Source of the DNA: Lachnospiraceae bacterium
Lineage (GTDB): Bacteria; Bacillota; Clostridia; Lachnospirales; Lachnospiraceae
Assembly: GCA_016282215.1 (NCBI GenBank)
Contig: JAEEKC010000192.1
Span: 1 to 12,109 of the forward strand
Length of the DNA: 12,109 nucleotides
Direction of reading: 5' to 3'
The notes under the pieces are model-generated. The model saw only the letters and a program-made list of their open reading frames with translations. It was not told the origin of the DNA and made no database searches. A program made the position numbers and the translations under genes. Position 1 is the first letter of the stretch. Every line of letters begins with the position of its first letter. Below, piece by piece: positions 1-7,323 of the stretch.

Positions 1-533
1 AGTGCATAGCGCAGGTGGTCGCGCCACTGCCCGCCGATATATACGCCGGCGAATTCTTTCCCTTCGTAGACAAAGCCCAGTCGTTCGAGCATTCGGATGG
101 AACGGTCATTATCGAGGGATACACGTGCTTCGATCCGGTGCATGCCGTAATCCTGAAAGATATCATTGTCTGTGGCGATGCAGCTTTCGGTCGCATAGCC
201 GGATCCCCAGTGGGCGTGGTCAAAGTCATAGCCGAAAACCGTGGACAGATAAGGCAGCGGACGCAGTCTTGAGTAACTGATGGTGCCGATGATGGTATCC
301 GGTTTTTCTTTCAGAAATACATAATAATACATGCACTGCCGCCTGCTCATCATGTCGATCTCATAGCGCATGGAAGAGAGCTGATAGGCTGTTGTGTAAT
401 AATCCGGTGTTTTCGGCACTTCGTAGGGGTCAAACCATTCCCGGTTCCGGTTATAGTATTCTGCGAGCTGCGCGGCAAACTCTTCTTTGGCCGTCAAGAT
501 GATCAGGCGTTCGGTTTCTATTCTGTCAGACAT
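1..533 (-). CDS. GNAT N-acetyltransferase, RimJ/RimL type (C-terminus cut by window edge)
   Basis: The minus strand reads open from ATG at 533-531 to the window edge, giving 177 complete codons. An AGGAG ribosome site (541-545 on the plus strand) lies 7 nt upstream, which fixes the start. The N-terminus, MSDRIETERLIIL, has the ETERLxL opening typical of RimJ/RimL-like acetyltransferases. The acetyl-CoA pyrophosphate-loop region is visible as HWGSGYATES (about residues 108-117). It is followed by a typical motif-B stretch: HRIEARVSLDNDRSIRMLERLGF (132-154, written here as its key residues HRIEA, N142, S145, L149, LGF) and then YEG. The last visible residues (GQWRDHLRYA) are the usual near-terminal segment, so only a few residues should be missing. 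The family transfers acetyl from acetyl-CoA to protein N-termini, amino sugars, antibiotics or small amines; the substrate cannot be told from sequence. It is divergent from the large-protein locus. Confidence 0.93.
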   Translation of the reverse strand, partial: MSDRIETERLIILTAKEEFAAQLAEYYNRNREWFDPYEVPKTPDYYTTAYQLSSMRYEIDMMSRRQCMYYYVFLKEKPDTIIGTISYSRLRPLPYLSTVFGYDFDHAHWGSGYATESCIATDNDIFQDYGMHRIEARVSLDNDRSIRMLERLGFVYEGKEFAGVYIGGQWRDHLRYA

Positions 534-591
534 GGGGATGCTCCTGTTCTAAGATGCATATGAATGATCGATGGTTCCGTGTTTCGCATGT

Positions 592-620
592 ATTGTATCA
601 TAATATTATGCGGTAAACAA
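592..620 (-). promoter_or_regulatory. Probable sigma-A promoter of the GNAT gene
   Basis: On the minus strand, TTGTTT (-35, positions 620-615) is separated by 17 nt from TACAAT (-10, positions 597-592). The -10 is preceded by TGA, giving an extended -10 (TGnTACAAT). The expected transcript start is near 585, leaving a leader of about 50 nt before the ATG at 533. The -35 is a 4/6 match, so the call rests on the spacing and the extended -10. Confidence 0.6.
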
Positions 621-670
621 TCGGGATGTGGCTTTTATGATGGTTTGAGGATTGCCTGAAAGCACATCTG

Positions 671-770
671 CGAAACATGGCAAATTATGGTGATTTATGG
701 CAGTTTATGGTAAATTATGATAAAACATGCCAAAAATTCGGATTATGCCAATTTATGGTAAATTAGGGTA
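671..770. repeat. Tandem array of degenerate 10-bp units (consensus YAAATTATGG)
   Basis: ATGG or a near variant (ATGA, ATGC, AGGG) recurs at exact 10-bp steps: 677, 687, 697, 707, 717 and 727. One unit is degenerate (731-740) and one is 8 bp long (ATGC at 745). The pattern then resumes at 755 and 765. Units include CAAATTATGG, TGATTTATGG, CAGTTTATGG, TAAATTATGA and CAATTTATGG. The array ends about 5 bp before the -35 of the rightward promoter at 775. The 304-bp stretch 534-837 holds no gene; besides this array it contains the two divergent promoters. No CRISPR-like spacers and no transposase are seen. Possible roles are a multi-site operator on one face of the helix, a curved or easily melted region, or a simple minisatellite; the sequence does not decide between them. 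Confidence 0.75.
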
Positions 771-774
771 AAAG

Positions 775-803
775 TTGTCATTTATATGGGTTTATGATAA
801 TAT
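775..803 (+). promoter_or_regulatory. Probable sigma-A promoter reading toward the ATPase remnant and the large-protein operon
   Basis: TTGTCA (775-780) and TAATAT (798-803) are separated by exactly 17 bp, with a TGA extended -10 immediately before the -10. The spacer contains TTTATATGGG and TTTATG, which resemble the adjacent 10-bp array units. No other convincing promoter is visible before the 1007-aa gene at 1267, so this may drive that operon through a leader of about 455 nt that includes the decayed ATPase piece. This assignment is inference. Confidence 0.65.
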
Positions 804-837
804 AGTTAAAGGCAGTGTCAATGCCCAAAATTGCTGA

Positions 838-1128
838 TCAATTGAGGTTATCCATGATGATAATATGCGGATTTTTGCCAGCCAGTTTCAAATCTTCGTC
901 AGGCAGGATTATCCGATTTTTCTCATTATGACCGGCCTTCACGAAAACATCGATAAGATTCAAAATGATCCTTCCCTTACGTTTTTATATCGGTCGCCAA
1001 AAATCATTACAGGACCACTGAGTATGATTCAGATCGGCAGGCAGTATAAGGAGATTTTTTCCATTGAGGATGAAAAAGCCCGCGTGGCAGGCGCAACCGA
1101 TCGCATATATCCGGGGTATTATAAATAG
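838..1128 (+). pseudogene. Remnant of an AAA+ ATPase (archaeal/Orc1-Cdc6-like ATP-binding family), both ends lost
   Basis: The reading frame is open from just after a TGA at 835-837 to a TAG at 1126-1128. An internal ATG at 865 would give 87 aa, but it has no ribosome site. Similarity to the family seems to begin upstream of that ATG (SIEVIHDDN followed by MRIFASQFQ), so the ATG is probably not a real start. The segment LIMTGLHENI and the following LTFLYRSPKI resemble the part just after Walker B, sensor-1 region included, of AAA+ ATPases often annotated as ATP-binding protein or AAA_16 in Lachnospiraceae (recalled, not searched). Walker A and Walker B are absent, and the C-terminal winged-helix part is missing after about residue 70. 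It cannot be a working ATPase. Alternatively it is a short expressed peptide of unknown role. Confidence 0.6.
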
Positions 1129-1165
1129 CAGGAATTGAATGCCCTGTTTATTGTTTCGTTATTTT

Positions 1166-1199
1166 GGAGGTTATCACGATGAAAGATACAGAAAGATGA
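1166..1199 (+). other. Six-codon ORF with a perfect Shine-Dalgarno site in the leader of the large-protein operon
   Basis: GGAGG (1166-1170) lies 8 nt before ATG (1179-1181), which opens MKDTER and stops at TGA 1197-1199. The real start of the 1007-aa gene is 68 nt downstream. The ribosome site is stronger than that of the next gene. It could be a leader peptide, or the 5' stub of a gene that has otherwise been deleted. The downstream frame after the TGA stays open for only 15 codons. Nothing like an attenuator hairpin or a run of one amino acid is visible. Confidence 0.3.
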
Positions 1200-1266
1200 C
1201 AGCATCGTTTTGGAGCAGAAGAAAATACGAAGCCGGTAAACAACTGATTAATTAAGAGGAACAGAC

Positions 1267-4200
1267 ATGAAAGAAAACGAATTTGAAGAAGAACAGAAAA
1301 AGAAACAGCAGCAGGGTGCTTTCCCCATCATGGAAGATGACGGGGGCGGCGAGCACGAGCAGGATGCGCAGGTGGAAGAAGACCAGATGAAGGCAATGCT
1401 GGAGTTTCAAAAGGAGACCTGGGCTTTCCTGAAAGACATGCATATCGGCAAAATAGGCAATTCGCAGATCAAAACGCACAAGCGCCAAAAGACCGATGCA
1501 TACTTTTATGCCCTCGATCAGGAGCTGAAGATCCGCAAAGCGCTCGGTGAGGATGTAAGCGGGAATGAAGAATCCAAACTGCTCGAAGAGTATGAGGAGA
1601 ATAAAAAGCCGGGTCCGAATTTTCATCCGCTGCCGTTTCCTATGAAGGATCAGAAAAATTCCGGCATGGAGGAACTCAATCTTTCCACGATACAAAAGAC
1701 GGAGAATGAAGAAGACGAGTCCATGATCCGGGATGATATAGAAAAACTGGATTTTGGCGAAGAAAACGGAAATGAGATCATACAAACCGCGGGCGGAAAA
1801 AAAGAAGCAGGCGGCGGGACAACAGAAGCGACAGATCCTCTCGCCGATCCGGAAACGGATTTTTATGTTTCGGAGGATCATGTGTGTCCTTTCGACATGG
1901 AAGATTATGCCGTGGAAACCACGACACGCATGGATATGAGGTTTAACCAGGATCAGGTTTCCAGGCTCTATTCTTATCTGGACGGAAAGAATAACTGGCT
2001 TCGGGGAAGTTCGCCGAATTACCGTGAGCTGATGGCGGAACTTGACAAACTGAAAGCATTGTCCAAAGAACTTGTGGATGAGCGTGCGGATCTCGGAAAG
2101 ATCAAGGACGAGAAAGCGGTTTCCGAGCTGGAAAAGAAACAGCGGCTCACCATGCTGCGGTACTTAAAACAGGCCGAAGCCGTGGAAAAGAGCGCGCAAA
2201 AATACCTGATGGAAAAAAGGGAGAATATCAATTCGCCTTATGCCCAGTCAAGATATGATGCAGTAACGGATGTCAGAAGGGCTATTATGGTCAATCGCTC
2301 CACGATGTATGAGACATTCAGAAAGGCAGATATCGCAAGAGTTGAGCGGGTATATAACCGCCGGGAAGCGGACAAATACTATAAGCAGCAATGCAAAAAA
2401 ATGACGGACTGGAAGAAAAACGTCTATCAGAAGTATGCCATGGATATCAGCCAGACAAAGAACAGGAAAACCTATTTTGGAGACCGCTTCACGAATGAGT
2501 CCCTGGAAAGAATGAATACGATCTTTTCCGTGAAAAGAACCGCCGCGATCAGTCTGACAAACTATGCTTTGATGGCTGAGCAAAAGTACGGGATCAGTCT
2601 TTACGGCATTGATGAAATCTTAGATCCGTCAAAGCTGCAAAAGAAAAAGCAGGAAATGTTCAATACCGTCATCGAAAAGATGACAAGCAAAGATCCGAAG
2701 GATAGGGAATGGATCGCGAATATCATGTATGAAGGGGCAAAAAAAGCCACAGAGCATATGGGCGATCTGATGAAACGGGTCGATTTTAACGATCCTGATT
2801 ATATCTACAGTGAGAATTTTGTCAAGGCATGCAATCTGGCCAATCAGATGTTTGATGTGTGGCAGGAAGAGGCCAGGATCCCGAAGGAGATGTTTGATGT
2901 TATTTCCAAGAAGGATCCCTCCATCAAGAGTTTTGATGAGTACCATCGGAAAAACGGAATGGTAAGAGGATATCTGGATCAGTTTATGAATAATATCAAT
3001 CGGCTGGCTGAGAATATCCCGAAGCTGGAAAAACAGGGTGAACCTGATGCAGAGGCCCTGGTCGCCCTGAACGCTTTTTGCGTCAGCCGCATGAAAAAGA
3101 TGCTGGCGGAGAAAGCAAAGGAGTGCAAGTCAAAACCCTTTGGCGAATGGTTTCCTTATGAAGACGGCGCCGTGGGAAGAGGTTTATACACGCATGGGTC
3201 GGGACTTTTTATGAATACACAGTATCCCGGGAAAGAGGCGTTCAGACGGAATCTGCGTTCCTTTATTGACGGCAGCGCCTTTGATAAGATCACCCATTCC
3301 TATGAGCCGAATGCGGATGGCAAGGGAAATGACAAATTCACTCTCACCGGCGAGATCGACGTCAAAGACATGAAGGAATATGCAAATTATACAGCCCTGT
3401 CGGACTATGAATTCTTCAGAAGGGTCAATGCCCAGATGGACTATTTTGACGCATTGAAAAGGTCTTCCGGTCCGGTTATGCAGGAGTATCTGCAAAATGC
3501 CATCGCAGGCGTGGCGCAGCTGTCCAAGTTCAGCACGGATCCGAAGCATATGACGGATGAGCAGAAAGAAGCCGCGAAGGAATGCATTCAGGATATTTTT
3601 TCCTGCTATACCGCCATGGCATTGACGAAAATGGGGATCGCAGAGCAGGACCTTGCAGCCGAAGTGGACAAAACCGTTCCGCAGATCGCGGATTATAAGC
3701 GATATGTGGAAAACATGGAAAAGGGTTCTATGATGGCGCTGGCCATCACGGATATGACCGATCAGGTTGCAAAATCCGATGCTGTGATGATGGCCAAAGG
3801 CCGGGTCGCAAAACAGAAACTCGAAAACGGCGAATACAAAACGATCGATCAGATAAACGTTGCATTTGCACATGCCTACGCCTATGCACTGATGACGGAG
3901 AACGGGAAACTGACGATCAATCCGGATGTTCCGGACGGAAGATATAAACTGTCGGAGTTCGTGGACAAAGCGATCACAGGAGAGATCGGGCTCATTGACG
4001 AGGATGGCCTGAAAACGATGAAGGAAAACCCGGCTGTTGCAAAATCCATACTGAATAACCGACAGAGTCTGCGGGATCAGTTGGTGCAGGATGAGGAAAA
4101 GTATAAACGGATCAGGGAAGAGATCCGGCAAGAGGCGGTGCAGGAGAGAAAAGAGAAAAGGAAAAATTCAGTAAAGAAAAAAGAAACAATTAGCACGAAT

Positions 4201-4290
4201 CAAACGGAAGATAAAAAAGATCCGAAAAAAGAAGAGGAACTGAAGAAAAAATCCCAGGGCGGCAAAGGGATGGGCGGCAGCAAAAAGTGA
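1267..4290 (+). CDS. Large uncharacterised charged helical protein, 1007 aa (first of a pair)
   Basis: I do not recognise a characterised family, although it resembles from memory large hypothetical proteins of Lachnospiraceae. The start at 1267 is supported by AGAGGA (1255-1260), 6 nt upstream. No signal peptide, membrane segment or sorting signal is visible, so it is probably cytoplasmic. Residues 1-200 are acidic and low-complexity (Glu, Lys, Gln, Gly) and probably disordered, with a Gly-Gly-rich patch near 176-186. Residues about 225-345 carry a helical module: W244-L-R-G-S-S-P-N-Y252, a Lys/Glu/Leu-rich coiled-coil-like stretch (251-300), then EKSAQKYLMEK (307-317) and SRY (328-330). Residues 345-940 are mixed, mostly helical, with many Met and aromatic residues. 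The tail from about 940 is strongly Lys/Glu-rich and ends in a Gly/Lys segment. The protein is thus acidic at its front and basic at its end. The next gene follows after 29 bp and shares the module, suggesting the two products act together. No enzyme motif is evident. Confidence 0.9.
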   Translation: MKENEFEEEQKKKQQQGAFPIMEDDGGGEHEQDAQVEEDQMKAMLEFQKETWAFLKDMHIGKIGNSQIKTHKRQKTDAYFYALDQELKIRKALGEDVSGNEESKLLEEYEENKKPGPNFHPLPFPMKDQKNSGMEELNLSTIQKTENEEDESMIRDDIEKLDFGEENGNEIIQTAGGKKEAGGGTTEATDPLADPETDFYVSEDHVCPFDMEDYAVETTTRMDMRFNQDQVSRLYSYLDGKNNWLRGSSPNYRELMAELDKLKALSKELVDERADLGKIKDEKAVSELEKKQRLTMLRYLKQAEAVEKSAQKYLMEKRENINSPYAQSRYDAVTDVRRAIMVNRSTMYETFRKADIARVERVYNRREADKYYKQQCKKMTDWKKNVYQKYAMDISQTKNRKTYFGDRFTNESLERMNTIFSVKRTAAISLTNYALMAEQKYGISLYGIDEILDPSKLQKKKQEMFNTVIEKMTSKDPKDREWIANIMYEGAKKATEHMGDLMKRVDFNDPDYIYSENFVKACNLANQMFDVWQEEARIPKEMFDVISKKDPSIKSFDEYHRKNGMVRGYLDQFMNNINRLAENIPKLEKQGEPDAEALVALNAFCVSRMKKMLAEKAKECKSKPFGEWFPYEDGAVGRGLYTHGSGLFMNTQYPGKEAFRRNLRSFIDGSAFDKITHSYEPNADGKGNDKFTLTGEIDVKDMKEYANYTALSDYEFFRRVNAQMDYFDALKRSSGPVMQEYLQNAIAGVAQLSKFSTDPKHMTDEQKEAAKECIQDIFSCYTAMALTKMGIAEQDLAAEVDKTVPQIADYKRYVENMEKGSMMALAITDMTDQVAKSDAVMMAKGRVAKQKLENGEYKTIDQINVAFAHAYAYALMTENGKLTINPDVPDGRYKLSEFVDKAITGEIGLIDEDGLKTMKENPAVAKSILNNRQSLRDQLVQDEEKYKRIREEIRQEAVQERKEKRKNSVKKKETISTNQTEDKKDPKKEEELKKKSQGGKGMGGSKK

Positions 4291-4319
4291 TGTTTTATTA
4301 GTCTAACAGGAGATAAAGT

Positions 4320-7148
4320 ATGCCAAACGGAGAAGAGATCAGAGAAGAAAAGACCACTGCACAGAAACTGCAGGACACTGTGAACATGCAGAGCAATGAG
4401 TATGATAAACTCTGGCTATATCTAAGCAATGTCGCTCTGTGGGGTCTGATGGATGATGCGTCAAAGCTTTCAGAGGAACAAAAATCGCAGCTCGAAACGG
4501 ATCCGAATGCGGTGATGGGGCAAAAGCAGCAGGTGCCCTTTGACCCGATGCAGTTGTATGCTGACGATGATCCGTTTATAAAATGCAAGCAGCTGATGTA
4601 CCTGATGGGGGTGATGGAAGCAAAATTTGCCCTCGAACTGGGTAATGAGCAGCTTTCCTTAGAGCAGTCCATGGAAGGCGTGGAATCGGATCCTGTGAAG
4701 CGTTCGGAAAAGGCAGCTTTTCTGATGAAAAATGCAGAGCCGAAAACCATGCGGATGTATCAAGAGTTTGACAGCATGCGCCGCATGCTTTTGTCTGCGC
4801 AGGAAGGCCTGACGAGGCAGGCGTTTTTAGCCGATGATAATCCCGTAGATGAGAATACCACCATGGGACAGCTGGCCGATAAAATGGGGCTTTACCATGA
4901 TAACAGGACGGCTTTTTTGCGCAAATTCGGCTGCAATGATGAAAACAAAAAGGCAATGGCGGTCTTTAAAAACAGGCTGAAGGACCGGATCGATGCAGAG
5001 AAGAAGAAACCGAAAAACGTTCAGGACGCAAAACTTGCCAATTCGAAAGCCGATGACGCAAGCGTTATGTTTTATATGATAAAAAACTGCAATGAACATC
5101 TGGTGCAGGAATGGAACGCTAAGGGTTATCATAGTGTCAAGAACACGGTTTTCGGGGCTGAAGAGGAGATGTTTGAAAAGGGGCGGGCCCTTCAGAGTAA
5201 GAAAAATCCTGCATATGCCAATATCCAAAACTGGATCCGTGACAAGGGAGCCCGGGAGGCGGAAAAGAAAAAAGTGTCAAATATCAGTGACGCCTCGAAG
5301 CAGCTGATCAGTGCCCTGACGAGTGAAAAACCGCAGAAGATCCGTTCCACCCGCGGGATGAATGATGTCTTTCCGGAAGAACTGTTCCAGAAACAGCCGG
5401 AGTTTTTGAGCGGTGTCATCGCAAAGTTTGAAAGTACCAAAACGGGGACCAGCATCGACAGATTTTTATGGCATCGCAAGAATTCCGGCCAGTATGAAGC
5501 CATGCTGAAAGCCGTGAAAGCCTATGAAAAGGCGCTCCTTGAGAAAAAGAGCGGCGAGGCGGCTGACCGCAGGGAAGAGATGCTTGAAAAATGCTATGCT
5601 TACATTGAAGGAAAAGAAAAGATCAGATGGCATGATTTCGGCAAAGAGCGGTATAACCTGGCCCTCATGCTGATCAGGCAGTATGATTCCATGGAAAAAT
5701 TCAATGCTCTCTGCGAAAAGATCAACCGCGTGCGGGAAGTGCAGCCCGAACATGAGGATCATATGAGCGCCGGAGCGCTGAATGAATTTGAGCGCACCTA
5801 CGGGATCAAGGACCTGGGCAAAAACCGTATCCATGAAAAGACGAGAAAAAACGTCACCCTTATGCACCCGGCGCAGGAAAAGCGTTTTGCCGTTATGGAA
5901 ACGCTTTATACCAAAGATCCCCAATACTTGCCGACGCTGAAGATCGGTTTTAAGGAAAACGAGTTCGGAAAACTGAAAAAGATCGATAAAAAATTTCATA
6001 AGATTTCCAATAATGCGATCGGTAAAAATGCGCAGCCGGAAGGAGACGGCCTTTCCGGCAAGGATTTTGCCGCCATCGCTTATGGCGCTTCCTTAAGCGG
6101 GAACGCTGCGGGAAAGGCACCCGGGTGCTTTCCGAAGGGGGTCGAAAAGAAAGATATCCCGGAATTGTTCAGTGACCGTTATACCTCGATCATCATGAAA
6201 AAAGACGGCGTGCCCCTGGCCGCCGGCAAAACAACACCAGTGATCCAGTACGGCAGGGAAAAGGCGCAGGAAGCCCTGAAAGAATATGGGGAAGGGAAGA
6301 AGAAAAAACTGGCTGCGATCCTGGCAAATGCGCTGGTGAAGATCACGGAGAAATATAAGATCAAGAGCGAAGTGGACGACGAACTGGTGGCGGACGGCGA
6401 AATGGCAGGGCGTATGAGCAATATGCTCCTGCGTGATGACGGATTGCTGCAGGAAGCGCTGAACTCAAATACCGGTTTTTGCATGGGACATCTTCGGATG
6501 GTATCCTCCATCAATACAGCCTGCGAGTTGTATGCAAGGAGTACCTATGCGAAGGAAAAGATCGCCGAGGCTGTCAAGAGCGGCAAGGATACCATGTCAC
6601 CGGATGAGAAAAAGCAGCTCATGACAGATGTGGTTTCCTACATGACAGTAAAGGAGTGGATGGACAAACGGACAAGAGTTTTGTTCGGAGATATAAATTT
6701 CACAAGGGAGTCTGACCAGCTGACACAGGATCAGGGAAAAGCAAAGGAAGCCACCGATAAAGCCAGGGAAAATCTGAAAAAGAAGAACAACGGCAGTCTG
6801 GCAAATTTAAAGAAAGAGGACGAGAAGACTTTTGAAAAGATCCAGGCTGAGGAAGCAGATATCCGTGCGCTTTATAACGGAAAGAAGAAACTTCTGAAGA
6901 AAAAGTATGTGAAAAATTCCGTTATGATCGATCAGATGAAGGAGACGGAAGCCATTGACCGGATCCATCGTGAGTCGGCAAAACTCGTACAAAGCAACCT
7001 GCGAAACCTGAACGTGGCCGGGCAGCAGCTTACACCGGCTAAAATGCAGGAGATTTTGTCCGGCATGGAAACGCGCATCAAACATGTGGCACAGCCCCAG
7101 GCCGGAGACGGAAGGCGGATCGCACCGGCGAGGGGGATCAACAACTGA
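4320..7148 (+). CDS. Large uncharacterised charged helical protein, 942 aa (second of the pair)
   Basis: I do not recognise a characterised family. The ribosome site AGGAG (4308-4312) is 7 nt before the ATG, and the gap to the preceding gene is 29 bp, so the two are almost certainly co-transcribed. There is no signal peptide or membrane segment. Residues 25-200 are helical and Met-rich. Residues about 381-455 contain the module shared with the first protein: W384-H-R-K-N-S-G-Q-Y392, an Ala/Lys/Glu helical stretch, then LEKCYAYIEGK (422-432) and ERY (442-444). A segment near 578-595 (LSGKDFAAIAYGASLSGNAA) is a small-residue-rich helix. Residues 795-870 are very Lys/Glu-rich and likely coiled coil. 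The C-terminus ends in a Gly/Arg/Pro tail. It has no basic tail like its neighbour's and lacks the long acidic N-terminus. No catalytic motif is seen. Structural scaffold, surface-associated factor or toxin-like effector are all possible; none is supported. Confidence 0.9.
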   Translation: MPNGEEIREEKTTAQKLQDTVNMQSNEYDKLWLYLSNVALWGLMDDASKLSEEQKSQLETDPNAVMGQKQQVPFDPMQLYADDDPFIKCKQLMYLMGVMEAKFALELGNEQLSLEQSMEGVESDPVKRSEKAAFLMKNAEPKTMRMYQEFDSMRRMLLSAQEGLTRQAFLADDNPVDENTTMGQLADKMGLYHDNRTAFLRKFGCNDENKKAMAVFKNRLKDRIDAEKKKPKNVQDAKLANSKADDASVMFYMIKNCNEHLVQEWNAKGYHSVKNTVFGAEEEMFEKGRALQSKKNPAYANIQNWIRDKGAREAEKKKVSNISDASKQLISALTSEKPQKIRSTRGMNDVFPEELFQKQPEFLSGVIAKFESTKTGTSIDRFLWHRKNSGQYEAMLKAVKAYEKALLEKKSGEAADRREEMLEKCYAYIEGKEKIRWHDFGKERYNLALMLIRQYDSMEKFNALCEKINRVREVQPEHEDHMSAGALNEFERTYGIKDLGKNRIHEKTRKNVTLMHPAQEKRFAVMETLYTKDPQYLPTLKIGFKENEFGKLKKIDKKFHKISNNAIGKNAQPEGDGLSGKDFAAIAYGASLSGNAAGKAPGCFPKGVEKKDIPELFSDRYTSIIMKKDGVPLAAGKTTPVIQYGREKAQEALKEYGEGKKKKLAAILANALVKITEKYKIKSEVDDELVADGEMAGRMSNMLLRDDGLLQEALNSNTGFCMGHLRMVSSINTACELYARSTYAKEKIAEAVKSGKDTMSPDEKKQLMTDVVSYMTVKEWMDKRTRVLFGDINFTRESDQLTQDQGKAKEATDKARENLKKKNNGSLANLKKEDEKTFEKIQAEEADIRALYNGKKKLLKKKYVKNSVMIDQMKETEAIDRIHRESAKLVQSNLRNLNVAGQQLTPAKMQEILSGMETRIKHVAQPQAGDGRRIAPARGINN

Positions 7149-7203
7149 TGTAATGAAAAATGGACAGGTGAAATATCGCAGGTAAAAAATCTGAATTGAC
7201 AGG

Positions 7204-7232
7204 GTGTCACAGGGCAATTTATGTGATAAAAT
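7204..7232 (+). promoter_or_regulatory. Probable sigma-A promoter of the sensor/GGDEF gene
   Basis: The -10 is TAAAAT (7227-7232), preceded by TGA as an extended -10. At 17 bp upstream lies GTGTCA (7204-7209), a weak -35. A perfect TTGACA (7196-7201) sits 8 bp further upstream, with 25 bp to this -10, so a second start using another -10 is possible. The spacer contains CAATTTATG (7215-7223), identical to part of a unit in the 671-770 array, and the downstream ATAGTTA matches the sequence after the promoter at 775-803. The preceding large gene ends at 7148 without a visible terminator, so read-through is also possible. Confidence 0.55.
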
Positions 7233-7239
7233 AGTTAGG

Positions 7240-7283
7240 ATTACCAATCGCTAATCAAACCGGGTAAAGTCCGGTATGGTAAT
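7240..7283 (+). promoter_or_regulatory. Structured 5' leader of the sensor/GGDEF gene
   Basis: Nested inverted repeats lie just after the predicted transcript start. The outer pair is ATTACC (7240-7245) with GGTAAT (7278-7283); the inner pair is ACCGG (7259-7263) with CCGGT (7271-7275), with loop GTAAAGT. An alternative pairing, CCAAT (7244-7248) with ATTGG (7282-7286), competes with the outer stem. It does not match the c-di-GMP riboswitch consensus that I know, and no terminator hairpin follows. It could be a protein-binding site instead. A related sequence lies in the hpt leader. Confidence 0.35.
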
Positions 7284-7323
7284 TGGGAACTGACATATTA
7301 CGAATCAATTCAGGGGATAGGTC

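Noticed and set aside
671..770. Possible CRISPR array
   Set aside because: The units are 10 bp, contiguous and lack unique spacers.
1135..1164. Promoter TTGAAT-N18-TTATTT directly before the large-protein operon
   Set aside because: The -10 is weak and would place the transcript start on or after the GGAGG site; it is not convincing.
1252..1881. 209-aa hydrophobic open frame on the minus strand, membrane-protein-like
   Set aside because: The Phe/Leu-rich character is the complement of the Glu/Lys-rich N-terminus of the forward gene, not a real membrane protein.
3184..4131. 315-aa open frame on the minus strand
   Set aside because: It is antisense to the 1007-aa gene, has no good ribosome site, and its His/Cys/Phe-rich composition is typical of an antisense shadow.
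7240..7283. Cyclic di-GMP riboswitch before the GGDEF gene
   Set aside because: The conserved GEMM sequence and its tetraloop-receptor pattern as I know them are not present.
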